A stretch of 64,000 bases of DNA from Streptomyces niger. Lineage in GTDB: Bacteria > Actinomycetota > Actinomycetes > Streptomycetales > Streptomycetaceae. The stretch is taken from NCBI RefSeq assembly GCF_000718305.1, contig NZ_JOFQ01000011.1, positions 1-64,000 on the forward strand, written 5' to 3'. The notes beneath the pieces were generated by a model. That model was not told the origin of the DNA and did not search any database. It saw only the letters and a list, made by a program, of their open reading frames with translations. Made by a program: the position numbers and the translations under genes. Each line of letters begins with the position of its first letter. The stretch's first letter is position 1. Shown here one piece after another: positions 1-8,160 of the stretch.

Positions 1-165
1 ATCACTGATACCACCCTGCTTGTAATGCAGGTCCGTATGACACACCCCGCACGCCTGCACCCGCACCACGGCCTCACCCGGACCCGGATCCGGCACCACG
101 ATCGTCTCCACCCGCACCGGCTCACCCTTCCCCGATGCGATGACTCCGCGTACTTCCTGCGCCAT
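1..165 (-). CDS. S-(hydroxymethyl)mycothiol dehydrogenase, N-terminal part (runs off the window)
   Basis: Only the first 55 codons are present; the rest lies beyond position 1. The visible part is the GroES-like start of a zinc-dependent medium-chain alcohol dehydrogenase. Residues 39-45 (CGVCHTD) carry the usual catalytic-zinc cysteine at C42, followed by LHYKQGG. The opening MAQEVRGVIA is, to my recollection, typical of the actinobacterial mycothiol-dependent formaldehyde dehydrogenase, which oxidises S-hydroxymethyl-mycothiol with NAD. The ATG at 165 is preceded by an AAAGGGG ribosome-binding site with about 8 bases of spacing. The catalytic core cannot be checked because it lies outside the window. 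Confidence 0.8.
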   Translation of the reverse strand, partial: MAQEVRGVIASGKGEPVRVETIVVPDPGPGEAVVRVQACGVCHTDLHYKQGGISD

Positions 166-309
166 GGGAGCAGCCCCTTTCGACGATCACGTGCGGGACC
201 CATACCGTACGCGCCCGGCGCATTCCCGCCCAGAGGCCTCGCCCCTGGACGAGAACGTGTACCCGGCCGAAAACGGTCGCCCGCGCTCAGGCCCCCGCGG
301 GGGCCGGGG

Positions 310-1611
310 CTACCAGCGGGGCACGGCCGGCGTCGTCCACTCCGGGTCGGCGAGCCGCATGGCCGCCGCGTCGTCCCGGTCGCGGTGGCTGCCGTCGTCG
401 TCGAGCCAGCGCCGGTGCAGCGCGGCGAGGCGGTCGCGGTCCAGCTCGACGCCCAGCCCCGGGGTGTCGGTGACCGCGACGGCGCCGTTCTCGAAGGTGA
501 GGCGCTCGGTGAGGATGTCCTCGGTCTGCCAGGGGTAGTGGCTGTCGCAGGCGTGGTGGAGGTTGGGCACGGTGGCCGCGACGTGGGTCATGGCGGCGAG
601 GCTGATGCCGAGGTGGGTGTTGGAGTGCATGGAGACGCCGACGCCGAAGGTGCGGCAGATGGCCGCCAGTTCACGGGTGTTGCGCAGGCCGCCCCAGTAG
701 TGGTGGTCGGAGAGGACGACCTGGACGGCGCCGCGGGTGAACGCCTCGGCTATCTCGTCGAAGGTCGTCACGCACATGTTGGTGGCGAGCGGGATGTCCG
801 TACGGGCGGCGACCTGCGCCATCCGGTCGGTGGTGCCGGCCGGGTCCTCCAGGTATTCGAGGACGTCCCGCAGTTCCTCGGCGACCATGAGGGAGGTCTC
901 CACGGACCAGGCGCCGTTGGGGTCGAGGCGGAGCGGCCGGCCGGGGAACTCCTCGGCGAGCGCCCGGACGGCGGCGATCTCCTCCTTCGGCTCGAAGACT
1001 CCGCCCTTGAGCTTGAAGGAGCCGAAGCCGTAGGTGTCGGCGAGCTTGCGGGCCTGTGCGACGACGCCCGCCGGGTCGACGGCGGCGCCCCAGTCGTCGG
1101 CCTCGCCGCGGCCGCCGGGGTGCTCGGCCCAGCGGTAGAAGAGGTAGGCGCTGTAGTCGACGCGGTCGCGGACCTTGCCGCCGAGCAGGGCGTGCACGGG
1201 CAGCCCGGCGGCCTTGCCCCACGCGTCCAGGCAGGCGACCTCGAAGCCGGAGAGGACGGAGAGGCGCAGCTTGTCGGCGGTCTGGACGCCGCGCAGGCCG
1301 CCGACGTCCACCGCGTCGGCGGCGGTCGCCGCCGGCGAGTCGCCGCAGACCTCGGCGGCCAGCAGGGACAGCGCGTTCAGGTCCGTGACCGAGCGGCCGG
1401 TGAGCGCGTCGGCCAGCGGGCGGGCGAGGTCGAGGTACTTGGTGTCGCCGTAGGTCTCGCCGAGACCGGTGACGCCGCCCTCGGTGACCACCTCGACGAT
1501 CAGCCGGGGGGTGTAGGGCTGGTGCACGCCCTGGGTGTTCAGCAGCGGCGGGTCGGCGACCAGGATCGGGGTGAGCCGCACTTCGCCGATGGTGAGTTCC
1601 GTACGGGTCAT
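310..1611 (-). CDS. Glucarate dehydratase-like protein of the enolase superfamily
   Basis: A 433-residue enolase-superfamily enzyme with the acid-sugar dehydratase signature: the KxK pair at K200/K202, metal ligands D230, N232 and E255, N278, and the His-Asp dyad D302 (SDHHYWGG) with H329 (SMHSNTH). Family knowledge says such enzymes dehydrate D-glucarate to 5-dehydro-4-deoxyglucarate. Its ATG overlaps the stop of the upstream KdgD-type gene by four bases (ATGA), so the two are translationally coupled. That neighbour uses exactly this product, which supports glucarate (or galactarate/idarate) as substrate. Exact substrate specificity is inferred. The divergent IclR gene at 2696 is the likely regulator. 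Confidence 0.85.
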   Translation of the reverse strand: MTRTELTIGEVRLTPILVADPPLLNTQGVHQPYTPRLIVEVVTEGGVTGLGETYGDTKYLDLARPLADALTGRSVTDLNALSLLAAEVCGDSPAATAADAVDVGGLRGVQTADKLRLSVLSGFEVACLDAWGKAAGLPVHALLGGKVRDRVDYSAYLFYRWAEHPGGRGEADDWGAAVDPAGVVAQARKLADTYGFGSFKLKGGVFEPKEEIAAVRALAEEFPGRPLRLDPNGAWSVETSLMVAEELRDVLEYLEDPAGTTDRMAQVAARTDIPLATNMCVTTFDEIAEAFTRGAVQVVLSDHHYWGGLRNTRELAAICRTFGVGVSMHSNTHLGISLAAMTHVAATVPNLHHACDSHYPWQTEDILTERLTFENGAVAVTDTPGLGVELDRDRLAALHRRWLDDDGSHRDRDDAAAMRLADPEWTTPAVPRW

Positions 1612-2543
1612 CGGGTGGCTCCTACCAGGTCGAGGCCGCGCTCCAGGAGCGCGGCGAGGTCGGCGAGGTCGGCGGGCGAGGGGTCGGTGAGCGGGGCGCG
1701 TACGGGGCCGACGGGCAGGCCGCGCAGCCGGGCCGCGGCCTTGACGAGCGACACGGCGTACCCGGGCACCCGGTCCCGCAGCTCTACAAAGGGGATGTAG
1801 AAACCGGCCAGCAGCTTCTCGACGGTGGCGTCGTCGCGCTCGCCGAGCGCCGTGAAGAAGGCGCGGGAGATCTCGGGCGCGAAGGCGTGCACGGCGGAGG
1901 AGTACGCGGTGACGCCCAGGCTCGCGTACTGGCGGGCCTGGAGTTCGGCGGTGGCGGCGCCGTTGAAGAAGAGGAAGCCGTCGGGTGCGGCGAGCTTGAG
2001 GCGCTGCAGCCGGTCCAGGTCGCTGTGGCCGTCCTTGAGGCCGATGACGCCGGGGATCTCGGCGATCCGGCGGACGGTGGCCGCGGTGAAGGCGACGTGG
2101 TCGCGCTGGTAGGCGATCAGCGGCAGCCGGGTGCGGGCGGCGACCTCGCGCACCTGGGCGACCAGGCCGTCCTGCGGGGCCTTGACGAGGTAGTGCGGCA
2201 TGAGCAGCGCGGCGTCGGCCCCGGCCTCCTCGGCGATACGGGCGAACCGGACGGCCTGCGGCCAGCCGTAGCCGACGCCCGCGACGACCGGGAGCCGACC
2301 GCCCGCCGCCGCCACCGCGGCGCCGATCACCTGGCCGTACTCGGTCTCGTCCAGGGAGAAGAACTCGCCGGTGCCGCAGGCCGGGAAGAGCGCGCCGGGC
2401 CCGGCCGCGAGCCGGCCGGCGAGGTAGTCGCGGTAGGCGGGCAGGTCCAGCGCGCCGTCGTCGGTGAAGGAGGTGAGCGGGAAGGACAGCACGCCGCGGG
2501 CCATGCCCGTGCGCAGCCGTTCGGTGACCGTCGGGTCCGACAT
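1608..2543 (-). CDS. kdgD: 5-dehydro-4-deoxyglucarate dehydratase
   Basis: A 311-residue class I aldolase/dehydratase of the DHDPS family: GTGE at 57-60, Tyr145 in IAYQRD, and the Schiff-base lysine K170 in GVIGLKDG. KdgD converts 5-dehydro-4-deoxyglucarate to 2-oxoglutarate semialdehyde with loss of water and CO2. I chose the ATG at 2543 rather than the in-frame ATG at 2558 because 2543 has a GGAG ribosome-binding site 9 bases upstream while 2558 has none. It is the first gene of a two-gene operon with the glucarate dehydratase, which starts inside its stop codon. Transcription probably starts near 2581 from a good consensus promoter. Confidence 0.9.
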   Translation of the reverse strand: MSDPTVTERLRTGMARGVLSFPLTSFTDDGALDLPAYRDYLAGRLAAGPGALFPACGTGEFFSLDETEYGQVIGAAVAAAGGRLPVVAGVGYGWPQAVRFARIAEEAGADAALLMPHYLVKAPQDGLVAQVREVAARTRLPLIAYQRDHVAFTAATVRRIAEIPGVIGLKDGHSDLDRLQRLKLAAPDGFLFFNGAATAELQARQYASLGVTAYSSAVHAFAPEISRAFFTALGERDDATVEKLLAGFYIPFVELRDRVPGYAVSLVKAAARLRGLPVGPVRAPLTDPSPADLADLAALLERGLDLVGATR

Positions 2544-2587
2544 GAGGACTGTCTCCATATGTAGATGGCGTCCACGGATGAGAATGG

Positions 2588-2616
2588 AGGCTAGAGATGC
2601 GCACCACCGCCGTCAA
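2588..2616 (-). promoter_or_regulatory. Promoter of the glucarate operon
   Basis: On the minus strand TTGACG (2616-2611), a 17-base spacer and TAGCCT (2593-2588) form a near-consensus vegetative promoter. The predicted start is about 2581, giving a leader of roughly 40 bases before the kdgD ATG. It lies in the divergent gap to the IclR gene, so it is the obvious place for IclR control. Confidence 0.65.
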
Positions 2617-2695
2617 TAGGCCCCGCACCCCTGCGGAGCCCTCGCCGGCGCACCCGTGCGGAGCCCTCGCCGGCCGCCGCGGCTACCATCGGCCC

Positions 2696-3502
2696 ATGTC
2701 GGAGAGGGGCGGCGGGGTCCGCGAGGTGAAGTCGGCGGCCCGCACCGTCGAGCTGCTGGAGGCGCTCGCGGCCCGCGGCGACCGCCCGGCCCGGCTGCGC
2801 GAGCTGGCCGAGGAGCTGGGCGTGCCGCGCAGCAGCATGTACGCGCTGCTGCAGACCCTCATCGACCGCGGCTGGGTGCGCACCGACACCACCGGCTCGC
2901 TGTACGGCATCGGCATCCACGCCCTGCTGGCAGGCACCAGCTACCTCGACACCGACCCCCGGGTACGGGCCGCGCGCCCGTACCTGGACGAGGCGTCCGA
3001 GGCGCTGGGCGAGACCGTGCACCTGGCCCGGCTGGACGGCCCGGACGTGGTCTACCTCGCCACCCGCGAATCCCACGCGTACCTGCGAACGATCAGCCGG
3101 GTGGGGCGGCGGCTGCCGGCCCACGCGAGCGCGCTGGGCAAGTCACTGCTCGCCGAGCGCCGGGACGACGAACTGCCGCTGCCAGCCGGCCCGTTGGAGC
3201 CGCTGACGGAGCGGACGCTCACCGACCGGACGGCCCTGGTGGCCGATCTGGCCCGGACCCGCGCCCGCGGCTACGCGATCGAGCGCGAGGAGGGCGTGGC
3301 GGGCATCGCCGGCTTCGGCTTCGCGCTGCGGTACGCCCCGTACGACTCCCCCGCGACCGACGCGATCAGCGCCTCCGTCCCGGTCGTCCGGCTCAGCGCG
3401 GAGCACGAGCGGCGGATCGTCGCCGTCATGACCGAGGCGCGCACGAAGATCGAGGCCGCCGCGCCGGGCGCGCCGGGCGCGGGCACCCCTGAGTGGCGCT
3501 GA
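2696..3502 (+). CDS. IclR-family transcriptional regulator
   Basis: The 268-residue product has an N-terminal winged-helix DNA-binding domain (about residues 10-70; LRELAEELGVPRSSMYALL is the recognition region) and a C-terminal IclR effector domain (about 85-255, with the family segment GIAGFGFALRY near its end). It is divergent from the glucarate catabolic operon, so a glucarate-pathway intermediate is the likely effector (inference). Start choice: an in-frame ATG at 2597 exists, but the ATG at 2696 fits the family length. It has no ribosome-binding site and sits 7 bases after the hexamer TACCAT (2684-2689), which suggests a leaderless transcript. Confidence 0.85.
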   Translation: MSERGGGVREVKSAARTVELLEALAARGDRPARLRELAEELGVPRSSMYALLQTLIDRGWVRTDTTGSLYGIGIHALLAGTSYLDTDPRVRAARPYLDEASEALGETVHLARLDGPDVVYLATRESHAYLRTISRVGRRLPAHASALGKSLLAERRDDELPLPAGPLEPLTERTLTDRTALVADLARTRARGYAIEREEGVAGIAGFGFALRYAPYDSPATDAISASVPVVRLSAEHERRIVAVMTEARTKIEAAAPGAPGAGTPEWR

Positions 3503-3648
3503 CCGCTCCCCCTCCCCCGCACCCACCCCCCGCATCCGCCCTCGCCATGCTTTGCCAAGCATTTAATCTCCGCGCGTAGATACGCAGAAGCAACGCCTGC
3601 TAGATCTACCGGGGTCCCCCTTTCCGCCGCACCCCGCAGGAGAAGTAC

Positions 3649-4425
3649 ATGCGTTTCCGCGCGCGCCTGGGCGCCCTCGCCGCGGCCGCGGCCGTCGCCG
3701 CCACCACGGCGTTCGGCGTCGGCCAGGCCACCGCCGAGCACTCCGTCCCGCACTCGGACAAGGAGATCCCGAACCTCACCCAGGTGCAGGACCGGATCAA
3801 GGCGTACTACGGCGACACCGTGACCGCCGACGGGGAGCACTACGCCTCCCCCAAGAGCAACTACGCCCGCCAGGTCCGCTCCATCGAGGCGAAGGCCCAG
3901 CGGTACCTGGACGGCGTCGCGCGCCACCACCACGACTCGGCCAAGCCCGCCATCGTCCTCGACATGGACGACACCACCCTGCTGACCTACAACTTCGAGC
4001 TGGAGATCGGCTTCGCCTTCGACGAGAAGGCCCAGGACGCGTACCTCAAGAGCCACGACATGGACCCGGTCTTCGGGATGGACGCGCTGGTGAACCACGC
4101 CCGCGCCAAGGGCTACGAGGTCTTCTTCGTCACCGGCCGCAAGGAGGCCCAGCGCGACTGGAGCGTCCGCAACCTCAAGAACGTCGGCTACGACGTGCCG
4201 CTGGACCGCGGCCACGTCTACCTCAAGGACAAGCAGAACCCGCCGGCCTACCTGCCCTGCGGCGCCGGCTGCTCGACGATCGAGTACAAGTCCGGCACCC
4301 GCAAGCACATCGAGTCCCAGGGCTACGACATCGTGGCCAACTTCGGCGACCAGCACTCGGACCTGAAGGGCGGTTACGCCGACCGCACCTTCAAGCTGCC
4401 GAACCCGATGTACTACCTGCCCTGA
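3649..4425 (+). CDS. Secreted HAD-superfamily class B-type acid phosphatase
   Basis: 258 residues. A signal peptide covers about residues 1-29 (basic start, Ala-rich core, cleavage near ATA-EH). It is followed by a HAD fold with motif I DMDDTTL, the threonine of motif II in [10 protein letters not shown], and the late acidic motif NFGDQHSDL. This is the subfamily IIIB acid phosphatase/5'-nucleotidase-like layout, predicted to act outside the membrane on phosphomonoesters. The ATG follows a strong AGGAGAAG ribosome-binding site. The 146-base upstream gap contains AT-rich stretches (TTTAATCT, TAGATA, CTAGATCTAC) that could hold a promoter, but no single one is convincing. Its 3' end overlaps the convergent RNase Z gene by 13 bases. 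Confidence 0.85.
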   Translation: MRFRARLGALAAAAAVAATTAFGVGQATAEHSVPHSDKEIPNLTQVQDRIKAYYGDTVTADGEHYASPKSNYARQVRSIEAKAQRYLDGVARHHHDSAKPAIVLDMDDTTLLTYNFELEIGFAFDEKAQDAYLKSHDMDPVFGMDALVNHARAKGYEVFFVTGRKEAQRDWSVRNLKNVGYDVPLDRGHVYLKDKQNPPAYLPCGAGCSTIEYKSGTRKHIESQGYDIVANFGDQHSDLKGGYADRTFKLPNPMYYLP

Positions 4426-5396
4426 CCCGGGGCCGGGGCGGCGGAACCCGCGGCGGGGCCGCCGTCCGGGCCGGGGCGACGCTTGGGCAGCGACACCCGC
4501 ATGAGGTCCCGGGCGACGGTCAGTTCGCCGTCGTAACCGGCTCCGCGGGCCTCGCGCTCGAACTCCGTCGGGTCCCCGTACCGCTGTGAGAAGTGCGTGA
4601 GCACCAGGTGCCGGACGCCCGCGTTACGCGCGACCATGGCCGCCTGGCCCGCCGTCAGATGGCCGTGCTCCTCGGCCAGCTGCCGGTCGCCGGCCAGGAA
4701 CGTGGACTCGATGACGAGCATGTCGCAGCCCGCCGCCAGCTCGTGCGCGCCGGCGCACAGCCGGGTGTCCATCACGAACGCGAACGACTGCCCCGGCCGT
4801 ACCTCGCTGACCTCCTCCAGGGTGACCGTGCGGCCGTCGGCGCGGACGACCGAGCCCTCCCGGTTCAGCCGGCCCACCTCGGGGCCCGCGATACCGTGCG
4901 CGGCCAGCCGCTCGGGCAGCATCCGCCGCCCGTCCGGCTCCTGGAGGCGGTAGCCGTACGACTCGACCGGGTGCGAGAGGCGGCGCGCGGTGAGCGTGAA
5001 GGCCGGCGTCTCGGCGAGCGTGCCGCCGTCCCCGGACACCGGCTCCTGGCGCAGCCGCACGGTTTCCCGGTACGCCGTCGAATAACGCAGCCGCTCGAAG
5101 AAGCGCGCCCCGCTCGCGGGGTAGTGCGCGGTGACCGGATGCGGCACCCGGTCCAGGTTGATCCGCTGGATCACCCCGGCCAGCCCCAGGCTGTGGTCGC
5201 CGTGGAAGTGCGTGACGCACAGCCGGTTCAGATCGTGCGCGGCGACCCCGGCCCGCAGCATCTGGCGCTGCGTCCCTTCGCCGGGGTCGAAGAGCAGGCC
5301 CACACCGTCCCAGCGCAGCAGGTAGCCGTTGTGGTTGCGGTGCCGGGTGGGCACCTGGCTGGCGGTGCCGAGGACGACCAGTTCGCGTACGGACAA
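4413..5396 (-). CDS. rnz: Ribonuclease Z
   Basis: 327 residues with the metallo-beta-lactamase motif H63-F-H65-G-D67-H68 ([10 protein letters not shown]), the [14 protein letters not shown] start and a late LTHFSQRY segment typical of RNase Z. It is predicted to remove the 3' trailer of tRNA precursors lacking an encoded CCA. The start codon is TTG at 5396 (TTG TCC GTA CGC). It was chosen because the N-terminal [12 protein letters not shown] aligns with the family start and no ATG or GTG lies nearby. It sits 24 bases after the HIT gene stop on the same strand, so the two are likely cotranscribed. Confidence 0.92.
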   Translation of the reverse strand: MSVRELVVLGTASQVPTRHRNHNGYLLRWDGVGLLFDPGEGTQRQMLRAGVAAHDLNRLCVTHFHGDHSLGLAGVIQRINLDRVPHPVTAHYPASGARFFERLRYSTAYRETVRLRQEPVSGDGGTLAETPAFTLTARRLSHPVESYGYRLQEPDGRRMLPERLAAHGIAGPEVGRLNREGSVVRADGRTVTLEEVSEVRPGQSFAFVMDTRLCAGAHELAAGCDMLVIESTFLAGDRQLAEEHGHLTAGQAAMVARNAGVRHLVLTHFSQRYGDPTEFEREARGAGYDGELTVARDLMRVSLPKRRPGPDGGPAAGSAAPAPGQGR

Positions 5397-5420
5397 GGTG
5401 CTGATCCGCTCCGTCGGCCG

Positions 5421-5780
5421 TTATCCGGGGGGCCAGTTGAGGCCGCGGCCGCCGAGCACGTGGGCGTGCGCGTGGAACACGGTCTGGCCGGCGCCGGAGC
5501 CGGTGTTGAAGACGATGCGGAAGCCGGTGCCGTCGATCTTCTCCTCGGCCGCGACCTCGCCCGCCTCGCGCAGTACGTCGGCGGCGATCTGCGGCTCGGC
5601 GGCGGCCAGCGACGCGGCGTCCGGGTGGTGCACCTTGGGGATCACCAGGACGTGGGTCGGCGCCTGGGGGTTGATGTCGCGGAAGGCGACGGTCGTCTTG
5701 GTCTCTCGGACGATCGTCGCGGGCACGTCGCCCGCCACGATCTTGCAGAACAGGCAGTCGGCCTGCGGTTCTCCCGCCAC
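5421..5780 (-). CDS. HIT-family nucleotide-binding hydrolase
   Basis: A 119-residue HIT protein of the HinT type: zinc-type cysteines C9 and C12 (DCLFCKI), a middle DINPQAPTHVLVIPK segment and the HAHAHVLGG histidine triad near residue 104. Such proteins hydrolyse purine nucleoside phosphoramidates. The start is GTG at 5780, with GAGGAG seven bases upstream; the open frame extends much further but only as out-of-frame overlap with the neighbour. It lies between the exported acidic protein upstream and rnz downstream on the same strand. Confidence 0.92.
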   Translation of the reverse strand: MAGEPQADCLFCKIVAGDVPATIVRETKTTVAFRDINPQAPTHVLVIPKVHHPDAASLAAAEPQIAADVLREAGEVAAEEKIDGTGFRIVFNTGSGAGQTVFHAHAHVLGGRGLNWPPG

Positions 5781-5847
5781 CGGTGCGCTCCTCACGGGTC
5801 GTCGGCTCGTACGATCCGCATCGTACCGATCGAGGACCCGACCACCG

Positions 5848-6786
5848 TCACCAGCGTGCCGCCCGCACGTCGGCCCGTGCCTTGGCGCCGTCGCCCTGGT
5901 CGCCTTGGTCGTCCTGGTCGTCCTCGGTGTCCTTACCGTCCTTGCCGTCCTTGCCGTCCTTGCTCTCCTTATCTTCTTTGCCCTCCTTGCCGTTCTGCCA
6001 CCGGTCGTCCTCGTGCCACTTGCCGTCGTCGTGCCCGTTGTCCTGGTCGTCGTCGCCCTGGTCGCCGTGGTGGTCGCCGTCGGGGCAGTCGTCGCCGTGC
6101 TCGTCGCCGTTCCAGCCGTCGTCGTGGTGATCGTCGCTGTTCTGGCCGCCGCCCCCGCCGTTGCCGTTCCCGTTGTCGTCCCCGTTGTCGCTGCCGCCAC
6201 CGCTGTCGTCGCTGCCGCCCCCGCCGCCGCTGTTGTTGTTCTGGCCTCCGCCACCGCTGTTGTCGTCCTGGCCGCCGCCCCCACTGTTGTCGTCGCGGGC
6301 GGGGCGGGAGGACGAGCCGGCGTTGGGGCTCGCGGTGCCGCCGGCGGTCGGGGCGTTGCAGTTGCCGATGGTGTTCGTACGGAAGACCACCCGGTCCCCG
6401 ACCCGCGCGACCAGGTCACTGCCCTCCACGCACCGGCCGTAGACCTCCCTGGTCACATAGCCGGTGATGGTGATCCGCTCCCCGCTGACGCTCTGGCCCT
6501 GACAGTTGACCCGGGCCTGGCCACCCGTCGTCACGGGGGTGGCACCGGCCGTGCCCCTGGGCGCCGGCTCGCCGCCGTTCGGCGCCGACGCCGTACAGCT
6601 CAGCCAGCGCACCTGGACGCTCTCCCACTCCAGCGCCCGGGTCCCCTGCCGGTCCGTCGTCACCGCAATCGCCGATGTGTTGGAGTACCCCGTGGGCTCA
6701 CACGCCGCTGTCCCGGCGGCCACCGCACCGGCGGCACCCGCCGCTGCAAACGCCCGTAACCAACGGCCCCGCACGCGTCCCGTCAT
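5848..6786 (-). CDS. Exported protein with a low-complexity Gly/Asp/Asn and His/Asp-rich C-terminal half
   Basis: 312 residues. The N-terminus (MTGRVRGRWLRAF, then an Ala-rich core ending GTAAC) is a signal peptide that may be lipobox-like, although T at -3 is atypical. A compact region of about 130 residues follows with cysteines in RWLSCTAS, RVNCQGQ, YGRCVEG and IGNCNAP, suggesting two disulphides. From about residue 155 onward the chain is repetitive: blocks like DDNSGGGGQ, then a His/Asp/Glu-rich stretch, then KDGKDGKDGK. The opposite strand is also open but reads as an implausible Val/Leu/Ala polymer, so the minus strand is coding. No family recognised; the tail looks like a metal- or polycation-binding region (inference). 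Confidence 0.7.
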   Translation of the reverse strand: MTGRVRGRWLRAFAAAGAAGAVAAGTAACEPTGYSNTSAIAVTTDRQGTRALEWESVQVRWLSCTASAPNGGEPAPRGTAGATPVTTGGQARVNCQGQSVSGERITITGYVTREVYGRCVEGSDLVARVGDRVVFRTNTIGNCNAPTAGGTASPNAGSSSRPARDDNSGGGGQDDNSGGGGQNNNSGGGGGSDDSGGGSDNGDDNGNGNGGGGGQNSDDHHDDGWNGDEHGDDCPDGDHHGDQGDDDQDNGHDDGKWHEDDRWQNGKEGKEDKESKDGKDGKDGKDTEDDQDDQGDQGDGAKARADVRAARW

Positions 6787-6925
6787 GCCCCGCAGCGTGC
6801 CATCGCCGCCGCGCGGCCCGACAGGCCCGCTCCGGCCAACTCCGCGCGCCACGCCCCCGGCCACGCCGATCATCACTACCCTGGCCGCGGACAACCAGGT
6901 TCCGTCACCTACGGGAGCGACCCTC

Positions 6926-7354
6926 ATGGCAACGACGCGCACGGCCAACACCCACTGGGAAGGCAACCTCATGGAGGGCAAGGGCCAGGTCGCCCTCGCC
7001 TCCTCCAACATCGGTACGTACGACGTGAACTGGCCGGCCCGCGCCGAGCAGCCGAACGGCACGACCAGCCCCGAGGAGCTGATCGCGGCGGCCCACTCCT
7101 CCTGCTACTCCATGGCCTTCTCGCACGGCCTGGCCGGCAAGGGCTACACCGTCGAGAGCGTCGACACCCGAGCCGACGTCACCTTCCAGCCGGGCGAGGG
7201 CATCACCGCCATCGCGCTGACCGTGCAAGCCAAGGTCCCCGGCCTGTCCGAGGACGACTTCCAGGCGGCCGCCGAGGACGCCAAGAAGAACTGCCCGGTC
7301 AGCCAGGCCCTGGCGGGCGTCAAGAACATCACGCTCAGCGCCACCCTGATCTGA
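6926..7354 (+). CDS. OsmC-family peroxiredoxin-like protein
   Basis: A 142-residue OsmC/Ohr-fold protein with the two redox cysteines C60 (AAHSSCYSMAF) and C123 (KKNCPVSQAL). It is predicted to reduce organic hydroperoxides, and the spacing and the GTTSPEELIAAAHSS segment fit the OsmC rather than the Ohr branch. The ATG at 6926 has GGGAG about 9 bases upstream. A -10 hexamer TACCCT at 6887-6892 gives a predicted start near 6899 and a short leader. It is divergent from the exported acidic protein (shared gap 6787-6925). Confidence 0.92.
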   Translation: MATTRTANTHWEGNLMEGKGQVALASSNIGTYDVNWPARAEQPNGTTSPEELIAAAHSSCYSMAFSHGLAGKGYTVESVDTRADVTFQPGEGITAIALTVQAKVPGLSEDDFQAAAEDAKKNCPVSQALAGVKNITLSATLI

Positions 7355-7416
7355 GACCGATCTGACACCCGGGGCCGGCTGGTCCGAGCCCCGGGATCGT
7401 AAGGGCTCCGCTGCGG

Positions 7417-8160
7417 TCAGTCCCAGCGGCCCGTGCGGCCCAGCAGGAGCGCCGTGGCGGCCGTGCCGGCGGTGGAGGTGCGCAGCACGCTCGCGCCCAG
7501 CCGGTACGGCTTCGCGCCGGCCGCCGCGAACAGCTCCAGCTCCTCGGGCGACACGCCGCCCTCGGGCCCGACGACGAGCACGATGTCGCCGTCCGCGGGG
7601 AGTTCGACCCGGGCCAGCGGCTCGCTGCCCTCCTCGTGGAGCACGGCGGCGAGGGCGGCACCGCGCAGCAGCTCCGCCACGTCCTTCGTGGACGCCGCCG
7701 CGGCGACCTCCGGGAACGTCAGGCGCCTGGCCTGCTTCCCGGCCTCCCGGGCGGTGTTGCGCCACTTCGTGAGCGACTTGGTGCCCCGCTCGCCCTTCCA
7801 CTGCGTCACACAGCGCGAGGCCTGCCACGGCACGATCGCGTCCACGCCGGTCTCGGTCATGGTCTCCACGGCCAGTTCGCCGCGGTCGCCCTTGGGCAGC
7901 GCCTGTACGACCGTGAGGCGCGGCCGCGGTGCCTGCTCGGTCCGTACGTCCGTCACGGCGACGTCCAGCCGGTCCTTGCCCTCGACGGCGGCGACCGTCC
8001 CGTACGCGCCCGTGCCCGCGCCGTCCGTCAGCACGATCTCCTCACCGACGCGCAGCCGCCGCACGGAGACCGCGTGCCGCCCCTCGGGGCCGTCCAGGGT
8101 GAGGGCCGCGCCCGGCGCGGCACCGGCCAGCGAGTCGACGAGGAAGACCGGGGCGGTCAC
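7417..8160 (-). CDS. rsmE: 16S rRNA (uracil-1498-N3)-methyltransferase
   Basis: 247 residues. An N-terminal PUA-like domain (about 1-70) is followed by a SPOUT trefoil-knot domain with LVVGPEGGVSPEEL and RLGASVLRTSTAGTAA, the cofactor-binding knot of RsmE. It methylates N3 of U1498 in 16S rRNA using S-adenosylmethionine. The start is GTG at 8160, overlapping the TGA of the upstream nitronate monooxygenase gene (GTGA), so translation is probably coupled. Confidence 0.93.
   Translation of the reverse strand: MTAPVFLVDSLAGAAPGAALTLDGPEGRHAVSVRRLRVGEEIVLTDGAGTGAYGTVAAVEGKDRLDVAVTDVRTEQAPRPRLTVVQALPKGDRGELAVETMTETGVDAIVPWQASRCVTQWKGERGTKSLTKWRNTAREAGKQARRLTFPEVAAAASTKDVAELLRGAALAAVLHEEGSEPLARVELPADGDIVLVVGPEGGVSPEELELFAAAGAKPYRLGASVLRTSTAGTAATALLLGRTGRWD

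Noticed and set aside
3503..3648. A PhoP-binding (PHO) box upstream of the HAD phosphatase
   Set aside because: No GTTCACC-type repeats were found, only general AT-rich elements.
5329..6759. A hydrophobic 476-codon open frame on the plus strand opposite the exported acidic protein
   Set aside because: It is a Val/Ala/Leu polymer produced by reading GAC/GGC-type codons in reverse; the minus strand has a signal peptide and the right codon bias.
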